Shown one piece after another: positions 1 through 8,482 of a DNA stretch of 64,000 bases. This DNA is from Kibdelosporangium aridum (lineage in GTDB: Bacteria; Actinomycetota; Actinomycetes; Mycobacteriales; Pseudonocardiaceae). A model generated the notes under the pieces. The model searched no databases. It was not told the DNA's origin and saw only the letters and a list, made by a program, of their open reading frames with translations. Position numbers and translations under genes: made by a program. Position 1 is the stretch's first letter; each line of letters begins with the position of its first letter. The DNA lies in assembly GCF_900176515.1 (NCBI RefSeq), contig NZ_FWXV01000011.1, forward strand, positions 124,001 through 188,000, given 5' to 3'.

Positions 1-563
1 TGCTGGAAAAGCCGCTCGGCAAACCGTTGCGCTTCACCCCGAGCATGGCTCTGGACTCGGGATACGGCCTGACCTGGCGGCGCGGGCTGGATCTGCTGGT
101 GTCCGCATTGGACCGTCCGGACACCATGGTCGAACAGCCACTCGTCGCGCGCCCGTTCGAGCGGACGCTGATGAGCGCGCTTCTCGTGGCGCACAACAGC
201 AACTACACGCCGATGATCCGCGGCGAGGCGCAGATCGCGCCGTCGCGGGCGGTGAGCATCGCGCTCGAGTGGATCGAAGGACACCCCAAATGGCGGCACA
301 CCACAGCCAGCTTGGCAAAGGAAGCAGATGTGACCGAACGCGCACTGCAGCGCGGCTTTCGCAAGCACCTGAACATGCGCCCGATGGAGTATTTGCGTGA
401 GGTGCGGCTCCGCCGAATTCGTGACGAGCTTCTCGCGGCACAAGCCGACGCGGTGACCGTCACCGGGCTCGCCGCGGAATGGGGTTTCCTGCACACCGGG
501 CACTTCGCAGCCACATATCAGCAGCGGTTCGGCGAGAAACCGTCGGATACGTTGCGTCGCTGA
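1..563 (+). CDS. AraC family transcriptional regulator (5' truncated)
   Basis: This is the C-terminal ~186 residues of a DNA-binding regulator. The frame is already open at base 3, so the true start lies left of the window; an in-frame TTG at 27 is internal. The first visible residues (LEKPLGKPLRF) resemble the end of the AraC_binding_2 cupin-type sensor domain. The last ~90 residues form the double helix-turn-helix of the AraC/XylS family (…TTASLAKEADVTERALQRGF… then GLAAEWGF…GHFAATYQQRFGEKP). The effector is unknown. It ends 79 bases before the exporter operon and points at it, so it could control that operon, but no operator is evident. Confidence 0.88.
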   Translation, partial: LEKPLGKPLRFTPSMALDSGYGLTWRRGLDLLVSALDRPDTMVEQPLVARPFERTLMSALLVAHNSNYTPMIRGEAQIAPSRAVSIALEWIEGHPKWRHTTASLAKEADVTERALQRGFRKHLNMRPMEYLREVRLRRIRDELLAAQADAVTVTGLAAEWGFLHTGHFAATYQQRFGEKPSDTLRR

Positions 564-641
564 CGGACCGAGCGGGTCGGTTCTCGGATTGTCCGCGACC
601 GCCGTTTCCCAGAAGGATGGGTTATAGCGGAAGGAGCGCGG

Positions 642-1568
642 ATGATACTGGCCGAGAATGTGGTCAAAAACTTCGGTAAAACGGTGGCACTGCGCAGTTT
701 CGACCTCTCGGTACCCGCAGGCAGCGTAGCCGCGGTATTGGGGCCGAACGGCGCTGGTAAAACCACCGCGGTCCGGATACTGGCCACATTGCTGCGGCCA
801 GACGGAGGTTGCGCCGTGGTCGGCGGGCACGATGTCGTGCGCGATCCGGCCGCGGTGCGCCGCGTGATCGGCCTCACCGGCCAGTACGCCTCGGTCGACG
901 CCGACCTCTCCGGCGTGGAAAACCTGGTGCTGGTCGGCCGGTTGCTCGGGCTGAGCCGGGCCGCGGCCAAGGCCCGAGCCGTCGAGCTGCTGAAACGCTT
1001 CGGGTTGACCGACTCCGCGAACCGGCCGTCCACAACGTACTCGGGCGGCATGCGGCGGCGGCTGGATCTCGCGGCAAGTCTGGTGGGCCGGCCGCGTGTG
1101 CTGTACCTGGATGAGCCCACCACCGGGCTGGATCCCCACGCGCGCAGGGAACTCTGGGCCGAAGTCAGGCACCTCGTCGCGGACGGCGTGACCGTGCTGC
1201 TGACCACTCAGTACCTGGAGGAGGCCGATCAACTGGCCGACCGGATCACGGTGCTCGACGGCGGCAGCGTCGTGGCCGAGGGCACCGCGGACGAGCTGAA
1301 ACGCCGGACAGGCGGGCACACCTTGCAAGTCCGGACAACATCACTGGCGGACACGGACACCGCAGCGCAGATCGTCCGGCGGATCACCCGCAGCACGCCG
1401 CTCCAGGACTCTGACACGGGACTACTCACCGCACCGGTGTCTGATCCGGCCGTACTCACCGCTGTGATCCGGGAGCTCGATCGAGCCGGTGTCACCGCGG
1501 CCGAGGTGGCACTGCGGCTGCCCAGCCTGGACGAGGTGTTCCTGACACTGACCGGAACCTCGGTATGA
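642..1568 (+). CDS. ABC exporter ATP-binding protein, DrrA type
   Basis: This 308-residue ATPase has a Walker A GPNGAGKT at residues 34-41, an ABC signature YSGGMRRRLDLA from about residue 133, and a Walker B VLYLDEPTTGLD near 153-160. A C-terminal extension follows, as in the daunorubicin-resistance DrrA family. The ATG has a good RBS (GGAAGGAG) eight bases upstream. The gene overlaps the permease gene by four bases (ATGA). DrrA-type ATPases energise export of antibiotics and lipids, so it probably pumps out the product of the downstream enzymes. The substrate is inferred only from context. Confidence 0.93.
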   Translation: MILAENVVKNFGKTVALRSFDLSVPAGSVAAVLGPNGAGKTTAVRILATLLRPDGGCAVVGGHDVVRDPAAVRRVIGLTGQYASVDADLSGVENLVLVGRLLGLSRAAAKARAVELLKRFGLTDSANRPSTTYSGGMRRRLDLAASLVGRPRVLYLDEPTTGLDPHARRELWAEVRHLVADGVTVLLTTQYLEEADQLADRITVLDGGSVVAEGTADELKRRTGGHTLQVRTTSLADTDTAAQIVRRITRSTPLQDSDTGLLTAPVSDPAVLTAVIRELDRAGVTAAEVALRLPSLDEVFLTLTGTSV

Positions 1569-2305
1569 ACGGCTCCTTCGTGCTCTGCGGGCGCGGTGTT
1601 CGCAAGATCCGCCGAAATCCCGAGTACCTGGTCGATGTCACCGTCCAGCCAACGCTGTTCCTGGTGATGTTCGGTTACTTGTTCGGTGGCGCGATCGCCG
1701 GAAACCAGGCCGCCTATCTGGCCAACCTCGTGCCGGGACTTCTGGTGCCGACTGTGCTGCTGGCGAGTATGGCGGCTGGGGCGGGACTCAACGCCGACCT
1801 GGCCACTGGGGTGTTCGACCGGTTCCGGAGCATGCCGATTCCCCGCTTCGCGCCGCTGGTCGGTGCCGTACTGGCCGACGTCGTGCGGTATCTGATCGCG
1901 TTCGTCGTCCTGCTCGGCGTCGGGACGGCCATGGGATACCGGATCCACAGTGGACCGATCGAGGTACTCGCCGCGGCAGGCGTACTCGTCGTCACTGGGC
2001 TGTCGTTCTGCTGGATCACCGTGTACATCGGGATGGTGGCCCGACGGGCCGACTCGGTCCAGGGTGTCGCGGTCGCCGTCTTCATGCCGTTCATCTTCGC
2101 CAGCAACGTGTTCGTCCCCAGTCACACCATGCCGGGCTGGCTGCGGTCGTGGTCGGAGATCAATCCGGTCAGCCTGCTCACCGACGTCATGCGCGGCCTG
2201 TTGAACGGCCAGCCGGTCAGCTTGGTCGGCGGTGCGGTGTGGCTGGCCGCGATCGCGTTGGTGTTCTTTCCCTTGGCCATGCGCGCCTACCACAAACGTG
2301 TCTGA
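1565..2305 (+). CDS. ABC exporter permease, DrrB/ABC-2 type
   Basis: This 246-residue polytopic membrane protein has about six hydrophobic segments and the ABC-2 layout of the DrrB family: an N-terminal RRNPEYLVDVTVQP motif before TM1 and a conserved INPVSLLTDVMRG stretch near the C-terminus. Its ATG overlaps the stop of the ATPase gene (ATGA), implying translational coupling and a 1:1 complex. It should form the channel of the exporter. The hydrophobic substrate is inferred from the family and from the acyltransferase/glycosyltransferase neighbours. Confidence 0.92.
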   Translation: MNGSFVLCGRGVRKIRRNPEYLVDVTVQPTLFLVMFGYLFGGAIAGNQAAYLANLVPGLLVPTVLLASMAAGAGLNADLATGVFDRFRSMPIPRFAPLVGAVLADVVRYLIAFVVLLGVGTAMGYRIHSGPIEVLAAAGVLVVTGLSFCWITVYIGMVARRADSVQGVAVAVFMPFIFASNVFVPSHTMPGWLRSWSEINPVSLLTDVMRGLLNGQPVSLVGGAVWLAAIALVFFPLAMRAYHKRV

Positions 2306-2320
2306 AAGGAAGGATGGTTG

Positions 2321-3325
2321 ATGACCACCGCCATTCTCGGAACCGGTTCGTACTTGCCGGACAACGTTCTCACCAGTGCGGAGCTCGGTCACCGGCTGGG
2401 TGTCGGCGAGCAGTGGATCGTCGAGAAGACCCAGATCTCCGAGCGGCGCGTAGCTTCACCCGACGAGGCGACTTCGGATCTCGCCGCCCATGCCGCGCAT
2501 CGCGCTTTGCACGAAGCCGGGCTGCACGCGGCCGACATCGACCTGTTGCTCGTCGCGACCTCCACTCCAGACCAGCCGATCCCGGCAACAGCGTGTGCGG
2601 TGCAGGCCAAGATCGGTGCTGTGCGCGCTGCGGCGTTCGACGTGGACTCGGTGTGCGCAGGGTTCGTCTACGCACTGGTGACCGCGCACGCGTTGCTGAG
2701 TGCCGACCCTCGGCCGCAAACCGCTCTCGTGATCGGCGCGGACATCTACTCACGGATCCTGAACTACCAAGACCGGCGTACCTGTGTGCTCTTCGGTGAC
2801 GGCGCGGGCGCCGTCGTGCTGAGCAAACACAGCAACGGCAGAGGTTTGCTGGCCAGCACGCTCAGTTCCGACGGAACGCTGGCCGACATAGTGAAGATCC
2901 CGGCCGGGGGCAGCCGGATCCCGGCCAGCGCCGAGTCAGTCGCCGACGGCCAGCACTACTTCGCCATGGACGGCAGACAGGTAAGGGACTTCGCCGCCCG
3001 AGTGGTCCCCGATCTGATCACCGACGTGGTGAAGTCGGCCGACCTCAGCCTCGCCGACGTCGACCTGATCGTGCCGCATCAGGCGAACGGCACGATGCTG
3101 CGAGCCATCGCCGACACCCTCGATCTTCGCCCCGGCCAGATGCACATGACCATCGAGCGATACGGCAACACAGGTGCCGCCTCAGTACCGATCACCCTCG
3201 ACGACGCCGTGCGCAACGGCCTCGTGCACACCGACGACACGGTCTTGCTGGTCGCGTTCGGTGGCGGGATGAGCAGTGGCGCCGCCGCGATGCGGTGGGC
3301 CAAGCAGAAGAAGGGCAGCTGGTGA
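2321..3325 (+). CDS. 3-oxoacyl-ACP synthase III family protein (KAS III)
   Basis: This 334-residue FabH-like thiolase-fold enzyme has the complete KAS III triad: Cys112 in DVDSVCAGF, His253 in VPHQAN and Asn283 in YGNTGAAS. The glycine-rich GDGAGAVVLS and GGGMSSGAA motifs are also present. KAS III enzymes condense an acyl-CoA with malonyl-ACP, or in specialised clusters transfer acyl groups. I chose ATG 2321, seven bases after AAGGAAGG, over a TTG three bases upstream. Located between an exporter and an acyltransferase and away from other fatty-acid genes, it is probably a pathway-specific starter or acyl-transfer enzyme rather than housekeeping FabH. Confidence 0.93.
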   Translation: MTTAILGTGSYLPDNVLTSAELGHRLGVGEQWIVEKTQISERRVASPDEATSDLAAHAAHRALHEAGLHAADIDLLLVATSTPDQPIPATACAVQAKIGAVRAAAFDVDSVCAGFVYALVTAHALLSADPRPQTALVIGADIYSRILNYQDRRTCVLFGDGAGAVVLSKHSNGRGLLASTLSSDGTLADIVKIPAGGSRIPASAESVADGQHYFAMDGRQVRDFAARVVPDLITDVVKSADLSLADVDLIVPHQANGTMLRAIADTLDLRPGQMHMTIERYGNTGAASVPITLDDAVRNGLVHTDDTVLLVAFGGGMSSGAAAMRWAKQKKGSW

Positions 3326-5301
3326 TCCGGTTCGCCGACGCGCGCCGCCCGGAATACGAAGTGGAATTCCACGGTGACGTCAGGATTCCCTCCAGCGAAC
3401 CAGGCGTCACGCTCGGCGGCGATCTCTATCTGCCCAAGGCCCGCGGCCCCTTCCCCGCGCTCGTGACACTCCACACCGGACGCAAGGACGGGCTCGGCGG
3501 CATAGCGGCACGACGATTCCTCAAGTATTTCGCGGAACGCGGCTACGCCGTGCTGTACGTGGACTGCTTCGGAATCGGGACGTCCGGCGGACTGCCGAGG
3601 CCGATCCTGGATCCCGGCGAGGTCGACGACGGCGTGGCGGTCGTCGAATGGACGGCACGCCAGGGGTGGTGCACCGGCAGTGTCGGGATGTGGGGGCTGT
3701 CGCACGGCGCCATGACCACGTTGGCGGTCGCGAGCAGACGTCCTGCGCCGTTGCGGGCCATCTTCCCGGTGATGGGGTGGACTGACGTCGGCAACCAACT
3801 CGTCCACCCGCACGGGCTGCGCGGCGGCATCGGGATGTTCGGGCATCTCAGTCTCTACAACATCTTCTGCTCGTTGTTGCCGCCACTGCGGGCGTACGAC
3901 AAACAGCAGTACGCGACGCTGTGGAAGGAACGACTGGAAAGGGTCGAGCCGTGGTTCGTCGATTCGTGGCGGCATCCTCCTGGCCACGAGGTGTGGTCCG
4001 AGCGGCGGTTCGACCCTCGCTCGATCGATGTTCCCGCGTTGTGCGTCGCCGGTTGGCGTGACTTGTTCTGTGACGTGATGGTCGACGTCTACCAGCAGAT
4101 CAGGGCACCGAAGCGACTCATCGTCGGACCGTGGCTGCATTCCTTCCCCGACGTGGCCGGGACCGAGCCGGTCCCCTCGGCGGCAATGGCGTGCGAGTGG
4201 TGGGACACGTGGTTGAACGGCAGGGACATGACCGGAAGGGGTGAGAAGTCGGCGACGTATTTCGTGCAGGGTGGCGTTGGCCGGTGGGTGCGGTCGGAGC
4301 AGTGGCCGCCGGAGAAGAAGGCGGATCACGTCTTTGTGGCAGCGTGTTCTGGTCACTTGTATCAGTCGTCCCGAATCGGGCGATCCGCGATCGTGGTCAC
4401 GGCAACCCGGATGAGTGATGTCACGGTCGGCGCGTTGAGCGGCCTGACAAAGCACCCGATCGACAAGTTCGGCTATCCCCTTGACCAGCACGAGGACGAC
4501 TCCAGGTCGCTGTCGTTCACGAGCGCACCACTACCGGAACCGCTGCTGATCGCGGGAAAACCGGTGGTGCGGTTGCTGGTCGCTCCGGAAACGACCGCAC
4601 AACGCTGTGTGGTGAAGGTGACCGACGTGGACGAACGCGGGCGTTCCACCCTCATCTCGATGGGCACAGTGGACCTGACGCGATCGAGACCCGCGGGAGA
4701 ACTCGTCGCGGTACACCTGGATCCGACGTGCTACCAGCTTCCGGCCGGCCACCGTGTCCGGCTGGTACTGGCGGAATCGGACATCCCGAGGTTGTGGCCG
4801 GTCGCGTCACCGGGCCGGCTCGTCATCCGGGTCATCCAGGCCGCCGGGGATTACGTGGGGCTCGCGGCCGAGGGGTACGGCGGCCTGGCGGCCACCACAC
4901 TCAGCCTGCCAGTCTGCGATCCCGAAAGCCTCACCGGTGTCGTTGTCCCGCAACGCGAGCGTGTGCCACCGCGTGGCGTGCCGAAGGATCGGTGGGAGAT
5001 CGCTCGTGACCACCTGCGTGGCTCGGTTCGCCTGACCGTGGCCAAGGAAGACCGGATCCGGTCGTCCAGCAGCGACCAGGATTCCCTGTCGATGCGCACA
5101 CACGTGGTGCTCGCGGTGAATGAACACGATCCGGCGAAAGCACGGATGGCGGCGTCCGGCGAGATGGCCGCGGAGACCAGCGATGGCGACCAGGTCGCCG
5201 TGCGGGCGGCCATCGACATGGGCATGTCCGACGCGAACGTCGTCGCTGAGGTCGTTGTCAACGGAAAGCAGTTCCTGGCAAGGGAATGGAGACTGACGTG
5301 A
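3322..5301 (+). CDS. CocE/NonD family alpha/beta hydrolase
   Basis: This 659-residue member of the X-Pro dipeptidyl-peptidase S15 / cocaine esterase family has a nucleophile Ser127 in GMWGLSHGAM and a catalytic His273 in IVGPWLHSF. An alpha/beta-hydrolase fold covers about residues 20-290, followed by the C-terminal jelly-roll domain typical of CocE. The GTG start overlaps the KAS III stop (GTGA). The family hydrolyses esters or amides, and some members act as transacylases. A paralogue lies at 14067-15923 in the convergent operon. The protein has no signal peptide, so it acts on an intracellular substrate, perhaps trimming or transferring an acyl group. Confidence 0.9.
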   Translation: MIRFADARRPEYEVEFHGDVRIPSSEPGVTLGGDLYLPKARGPFPALVTLHTGRKDGLGGIAARRFLKYFAERGYAVLYVDCFGIGTSGGLPRPILDPGEVDDGVAVVEWTARQGWCTGSVGMWGLSHGAMTTLAVASRRPAPLRAIFPVMGWTDVGNQLVHPHGLRGGIGMFGHLSLYNIFCSLLPPLRAYDKQQYATLWKERLERVEPWFVDSWRHPPGHEVWSERRFDPRSIDVPALCVAGWRDLFCDVMVDVYQQIRAPKRLIVGPWLHSFPDVAGTEPVPSAAMACEWWDTWLNGRDMTGRGEKSATYFVQGGVGRWVRSEQWPPEKKADHVFVAACSGHLYQSSRIGRSAIVVTATRMSDVTVGALSGLTKHPIDKFGYPLDQHEDDSRSLSFTSAPLPEPLLIAGKPVVRLLVAPETTAQRCVVKVTDVDERGRSTLISMGTVDLTRSRPAGELVAVHLDPTCYQLPAGHRVRLVLAESDIPRLWPVASPGRLVIRVIQAAGDYVGLAAEGYGGLAATTLSLPVCDPESLTGVVVPQRERVPPRGVPKDRWEIARDHLRGSVRLTVAKEDRIRSSSSDQDSLSMRTHVVLAVNEHDPAKARMAASGEMAAETSDGDQVAVRAAIDMGMSDANVVAEVVVNGKQFLAREWRLT

Positions 5302-6470
5302 CTGTGCTGGAGCGTCCGCTGAACTACTTGGAGCTCGCCCACCTCAACCGGGTGGTCATCATGGCCGCGGAGTACGAGGGCGACCTGGAGCACAGCGCGG
5401 TGGAGTACGCGTTCCGGCAGCTGTGCGACGCGTACCCGGTGCTGCGAGCGCATGTCCGTGGCACGGGCCAGGACGCGGTCTTCCACGTCATGCCCGATCG
5501 TGTACCAGAGGTGATCGTCATCGACGACGTCCCGGACGTCCTGTCCAAAGTAGTCGAACTGCCGTGGGACGCCGGCTCGTCGGTGGCCGATCTCGTCCAC
5601 GTTCGCGGGGAACAGCACGGCTACCTGGCCTTGCGTGCGGACCACTCGATTGTGGACGCGAACGCCTGGCTGGAGATGTTCCGTGAACTGATGCGGTTCC
5701 TGGCCGACGACCCCGAAGTGACGCCAGGAACGTCGCTGCCGCTGCCGCCGGCCGAGCTGTTCCACGAGCGGCTGGGTTCGATTCCCTACGACCGCAGGCT
5801 GTTCCAGACCGCGAACGATCCCGCGCTGGACGGCTCCGCGTCGTTGATCAGCAGCTACATCACACTCGGCGAGCAGGAAACCAGTTGGCTACGCCGGACC
5901 GCGAGATTCTACCGGTCGTCCGTGCACGGTCTGGTCTGTGGCGCGATCCTGGCGGCACAACGGTCGCTCGCGGGTGGCTCGGAACCCGCGAAGATGTTCT
6001 GCGTCTCGCCAGTCGACTTCCGCAGCCGGGTCGATCCGCCCGTCGAACTCCTCGAGACGACGAACTTCATGCTCTCCTACGCGGCCGAGGTCGACGTGAG
6101 CAGCAGGAGCAGCCCGGTCGTCATCGGCCAGTCGATCAAAACACAGCTGGACGCCGTGCTGACGCGCAAGGAAGGCGTGCGCTCAGGCACACCAATGGCT
6201 GATTATCTTGGCCGGAACCTGTCGTTCGCGTTGGTCAGCAACCTCGGCGTCATCGAGGATTTCGCCCAACCGGATGGAGTTTCCGTCGTCGGCTTCCGGG
6301 TGTTGAACACCGTGGGCGACACGTTGTTCCCCGGCCACTACGTCTGGACCTACCAGGGCAGGCTGACGGTGTTGTCCGTGCTGACTTCCCGGTTCTTCAG
6401 CCAGGACGAGGCCGACCAGTTGGCCAGGGAGATCACCGAGCAGTTGCTGATCGTCGGAGCGTCCTCGTGA
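5298..6470 (+). CDS. PapA/condensation-domain-like acyltransferase
   Basis: This protein of about 390 residues belongs to the chloramphenicol-acetyltransferase/condensation superfamily. The catalytic HxxxD is seen as His116-Ser-Ile-Val-Asp120 in RADHSIVDANAW. The C-terminal SNLGVIEDF and preceding NLSFA blocks resemble PapA5-type polyketide-associated acyltransferases. GTG 5298 gives a GTGA overlap with the hydrolase stop and a GGAG six bases upstream, preferred over ATG 5286, whose RBS would be too close. It probably esterifies a hydroxyl with an acyl group, plausibly one made through the KAS III. The donor and acceptor are unknown. Confidence 0.8.
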   Translation: MTVLERPLNYLELAHLNRVVIMAAEYEGDLEHSAVEYAFRQLCDAYPVLRAHVRGTGQDAVFHVMPDRVPEVIVIDDVPDVLSKVVELPWDAGSSVADLVHVRGEQHGYLALRADHSIVDANAWLEMFRELMRFLADDPEVTPGTSLPLPPAELFHERLGSIPYDRRLFQTANDPALDGSASLISSYITLGEQETSWLRRTARFYRSSVHGLVCGAILAAQRSLAGGSEPAKMFCVSPVDFRSRVDPPVELLETTNFMLSYAAEVDVSSRSSPVVIGQSIKTQLDAVLTRKEGVRSGTPMADYLGRNLSFALVSNLGVIEDFAQPDGVSVVGFRVLNTVGDTLFPGHYVWTYQGRLTVLSVLTSRFFSQDEADQLAREITEQLLIVGASS

Positions 6471-7738
6471 GAGTCCTGCTGATCACCCACGGCAGCCGGG
6501 GAGATGTTCAGCCGTTCGTGGCATTGTCGTTGGCGTTGACAACCGCTGGGCATGAGGTCGTGCTGGCGTGCCCAGCCGGTTCGGCGAGCCTCGCGAAGGC
6601 CTACTGCGAGAAGGTGATCTCGCTCGACGACGGCACGAACAAACTCGTCGATGACCGAAAGGCCTGGAAAGCGGTCGAGTCGAACTTCCGCGGCGTGCGC
6701 GGCAAGGTGCTCGGCCTGCAGCTCATGTGGCACAACCGGACGGCGATGGCGCCGGTGTTCGAGGACCTCGCGGTGCTGGCCAGCTACGTGGCCGGCCAAG
6801 TCGACCTGGTGGTGCACCAGGTGAATGTCCCCGGGCACGCGATCGCCGAGAAGCTCGGTGTTCCCGCGGTCGTGGTGTGCCTGCAACCCTTCTGGGTGCC
6901 GACTGCGTCCTTTCCCGACCCGTTGTTTCCCTTTCCGGTACCAGCCGTGCTGAACCGGGCCTCGTACCTGACGACCAAGACATTCGTCCGTGCTCTGACC
7001 GGGAACTTCGGCGAGTGGCGCAACGAACGGCTCGCGTTGCCCGACCGGCGGTACGCCTCCGATGTGCTGCGCAATCCGGATGGCTCTCCCGCTGTGGTGT
7101 TGCAGGCGTTCAGCCGGCATCTTCTCCCCGAGGACGTGCGGTACCCGGACTCGGTGCACACTCCTGGGTTCTTTTATCTGAACGCGCAGCCGGACTGGTC
7201 CCCGTCGCTGGACCTGTCGCACTTCCTCGCCGACGGCCCGCCTCCGGTCTACGTCGGGTTCGGCAGCATGGTGGGCAGCGATCCGTCCAAGACGGCCCGG
7301 ACAGTCGCGGAAGCGGTTCGCAAAGCGGAAGTTCGCGCTGTGGTCGCGGTGGGCCGCGGCGGAATTCGGCCGGAGGTGGTGGGCAAGGACATGTTCTGCC
7401 TCGACCAGGCTCCACACGATTGGCTGTTTCCCCGGATGGCCGCCGTTGTCCATCACGGCGGCGCGGGCACCGTCGGTGCTGCCCTCGCCGCCAGCCGCCC
7501 GCAGGTTGTGTGTCCGTTCATGTTCGACCAACCGTATTTCGGGCGGCGGCTACATGCGTGCGGTGTGGCGCCTCCTGCCTTGCCATTGCGGACTTTGACA
7601 TCGGACGCGTTGGCGTCAGCCATCCGTCAGGCGGCGTGCGATGCTTCGTATGCCATGCGGGCCGAGGAGTTGGGGCACCTGGTCCGTACCGAGAACGGCG
7701 CGCATCAGGCCGTGAAAATCCTGGAGACAATCGCCTGA
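6467..7738 (+). CDS. GT1-type glycosyltransferase (GtfB/sterol-glucosyltransferase-like)
   Basis: This 423-residue GT-B fold enzyme has the N-terminal acceptor domain motif LLITHGSRGDVQPFVAL (GT28-like), a PVYVGFGSM strand after the hinge, and the donor-binding signature HHGGAGTVGAAL near residue 330. These match macrolide and glycopeptide glycosyltransferases such as GtfA-E and sterol glucosyltransferases. The GTG start overlaps the previous stop (GTGA). It transfers a hexose from a nucleotide sugar to a small-molecule acceptor. It is the last gene of the plus-strand operon. A GH1 beta-glucosidase in the facing operon could reverse its action. Confidence 0.92.
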   Translation: MRVLLITHGSRGDVQPFVALSLALTTAGHEVVLACPAGSASLAKAYCEKVISLDDGTNKLVDDRKAWKAVESNFRGVRGKVLGLQLMWHNRTAMAPVFEDLAVLASYVAGQVDLVVHQVNVPGHAIAEKLGVPAVVVCLQPFWVPTASFPDPLFPFPVPAVLNRASYLTTKTFVRALTGNFGEWRNERLALPDRRYASDVLRNPDGSPAVVLQAFSRHLLPEDVRYPDSVHTPGFFYLNAQPDWSPSLDLSHFLADGPPPVYVGFGSMVGSDPSKTARTVAEAVRKAEVRAVVAVGRGGIRPEVVGKDMFCLDQAPHDWLFPRMAAVVHHGGAGTVGAALAASRPQVVCPFMFDQPYFGRRLHACGVAPPALPLRTLTSDALASAIRQAACDASYAMRAEELGHLVRTENGAHQAVKILETIA

Positions 7739-7751
7739 GGCGGCCGCTCAG
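7735..7751. terminator. Short GC hairpin between convergent stop codons
   Basis: CTGAG and CTCAG arms enclose a CGGCCG core, so the RNA from either strand can fold. The stop codons of both convergent genes lie inside it and the genes end only ten bases apart. There is no T tract, so termination here is a weak inference. Confidence 0.35.
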
Positions 7752-8482
7752 CTTGCCGCCACCAATGCCCGCGTGTACAGCTCACGCGGCCGTTCGGTGA
7801 TCTCTTCCACGCTTCCCTCCTCGACAATCCGCCCCTTCAACAACACCGCCGCACGATGGGACATGTACCTGACCACGTCCATGTCATGGGAAATGAACAG
7901 GTAGCTCAACCCGAGCTGTTCTTGCAGGTCCGTCAACAGGTTCAGGATCTGCGCCTGTACCGACAGGTCCAGCGCGCTCGTCGGTTCGTCGCACACGATC
8001 AGCTCGGGATCGAGCACCAATGCCCGCGCGATCGCGATGCGTTGCCGTTGCCCACCCGAAAAAGCACCGGGATAACGACTCGCCGCGTCGGCCGGAAGTC
8101 CGACTCGCGCGAGCACATCGGTCACCCGGTCCGCCGCCGCACGCCGGGACAGCTTGTGCACCAGTCGCAACGGCTCAGCCAGCGTTCCACCCACTGTCCT
8201 TGACGGGTTCAGCGAACCGTACGGATCTTGGAAGATGATCTGGACCTGATGTCTTCGTCGCGGGTCGACGTCGCTGATGTCGTTGCCATTCAGGACGATC
8301 CGGCCGGACACCGGCCAGACCAAGCCCACGATCGAGTGACCGATGCTCGATTTGCCCGAACCCGACTCACCGACGAGTCCCAGTGTCTCGCCCCGATCGA
8401 CGCGCAGGCTCACACCATCGACGGCAACGTGTCCCGGGTACTCCACCCGCAGGTCATGGACATCCAGCAGACGTTCGCTCAT
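7748..8482 (-). CDS. Oligopeptide-type ABC importer ATP-binding protein (OppF/DppF)
   Basis: This 244-residue ATPase has Walker A GESGSGKSS, the OppF-type motif FQDPYGSLNPSRTV, signature FSGGQRQRIAIA and Walker B LIVCDEPTSALD. ATG 8482 has a clear GGAGGG upstream and is preferred over the in-frame GTG 15 bases earlier. It overlaps the 3' end of the permease-ATPase fusion by 29 bases. It would pair with the ATPase half of the fusion as the second nucleotide-binding domain of one importer. It is the last gene of the minus-strand operon. Confidence 0.93.
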   Translation of the reverse strand: MSERLLDVHDLRVEYPGHVAVDGVSLRVDRGETLGLVGESGSGKSSIGHSIVGLVWPVSGRIVLNGNDISDVDPRRRHQVQIIFQDPYGSLNPSRTVGGTLAEPLRLVHKLSRRAAADRVTDVLARVGLPADAASRYPGAFSGGQRQRIAIARALVLDPELIVCDEPTSALDLSVQAQILNLLTDLQEQLGLSYLFISHDMDVVRYMSHRAAVLLKGRIVEEGSVEEITERPRELYTRALVAAS

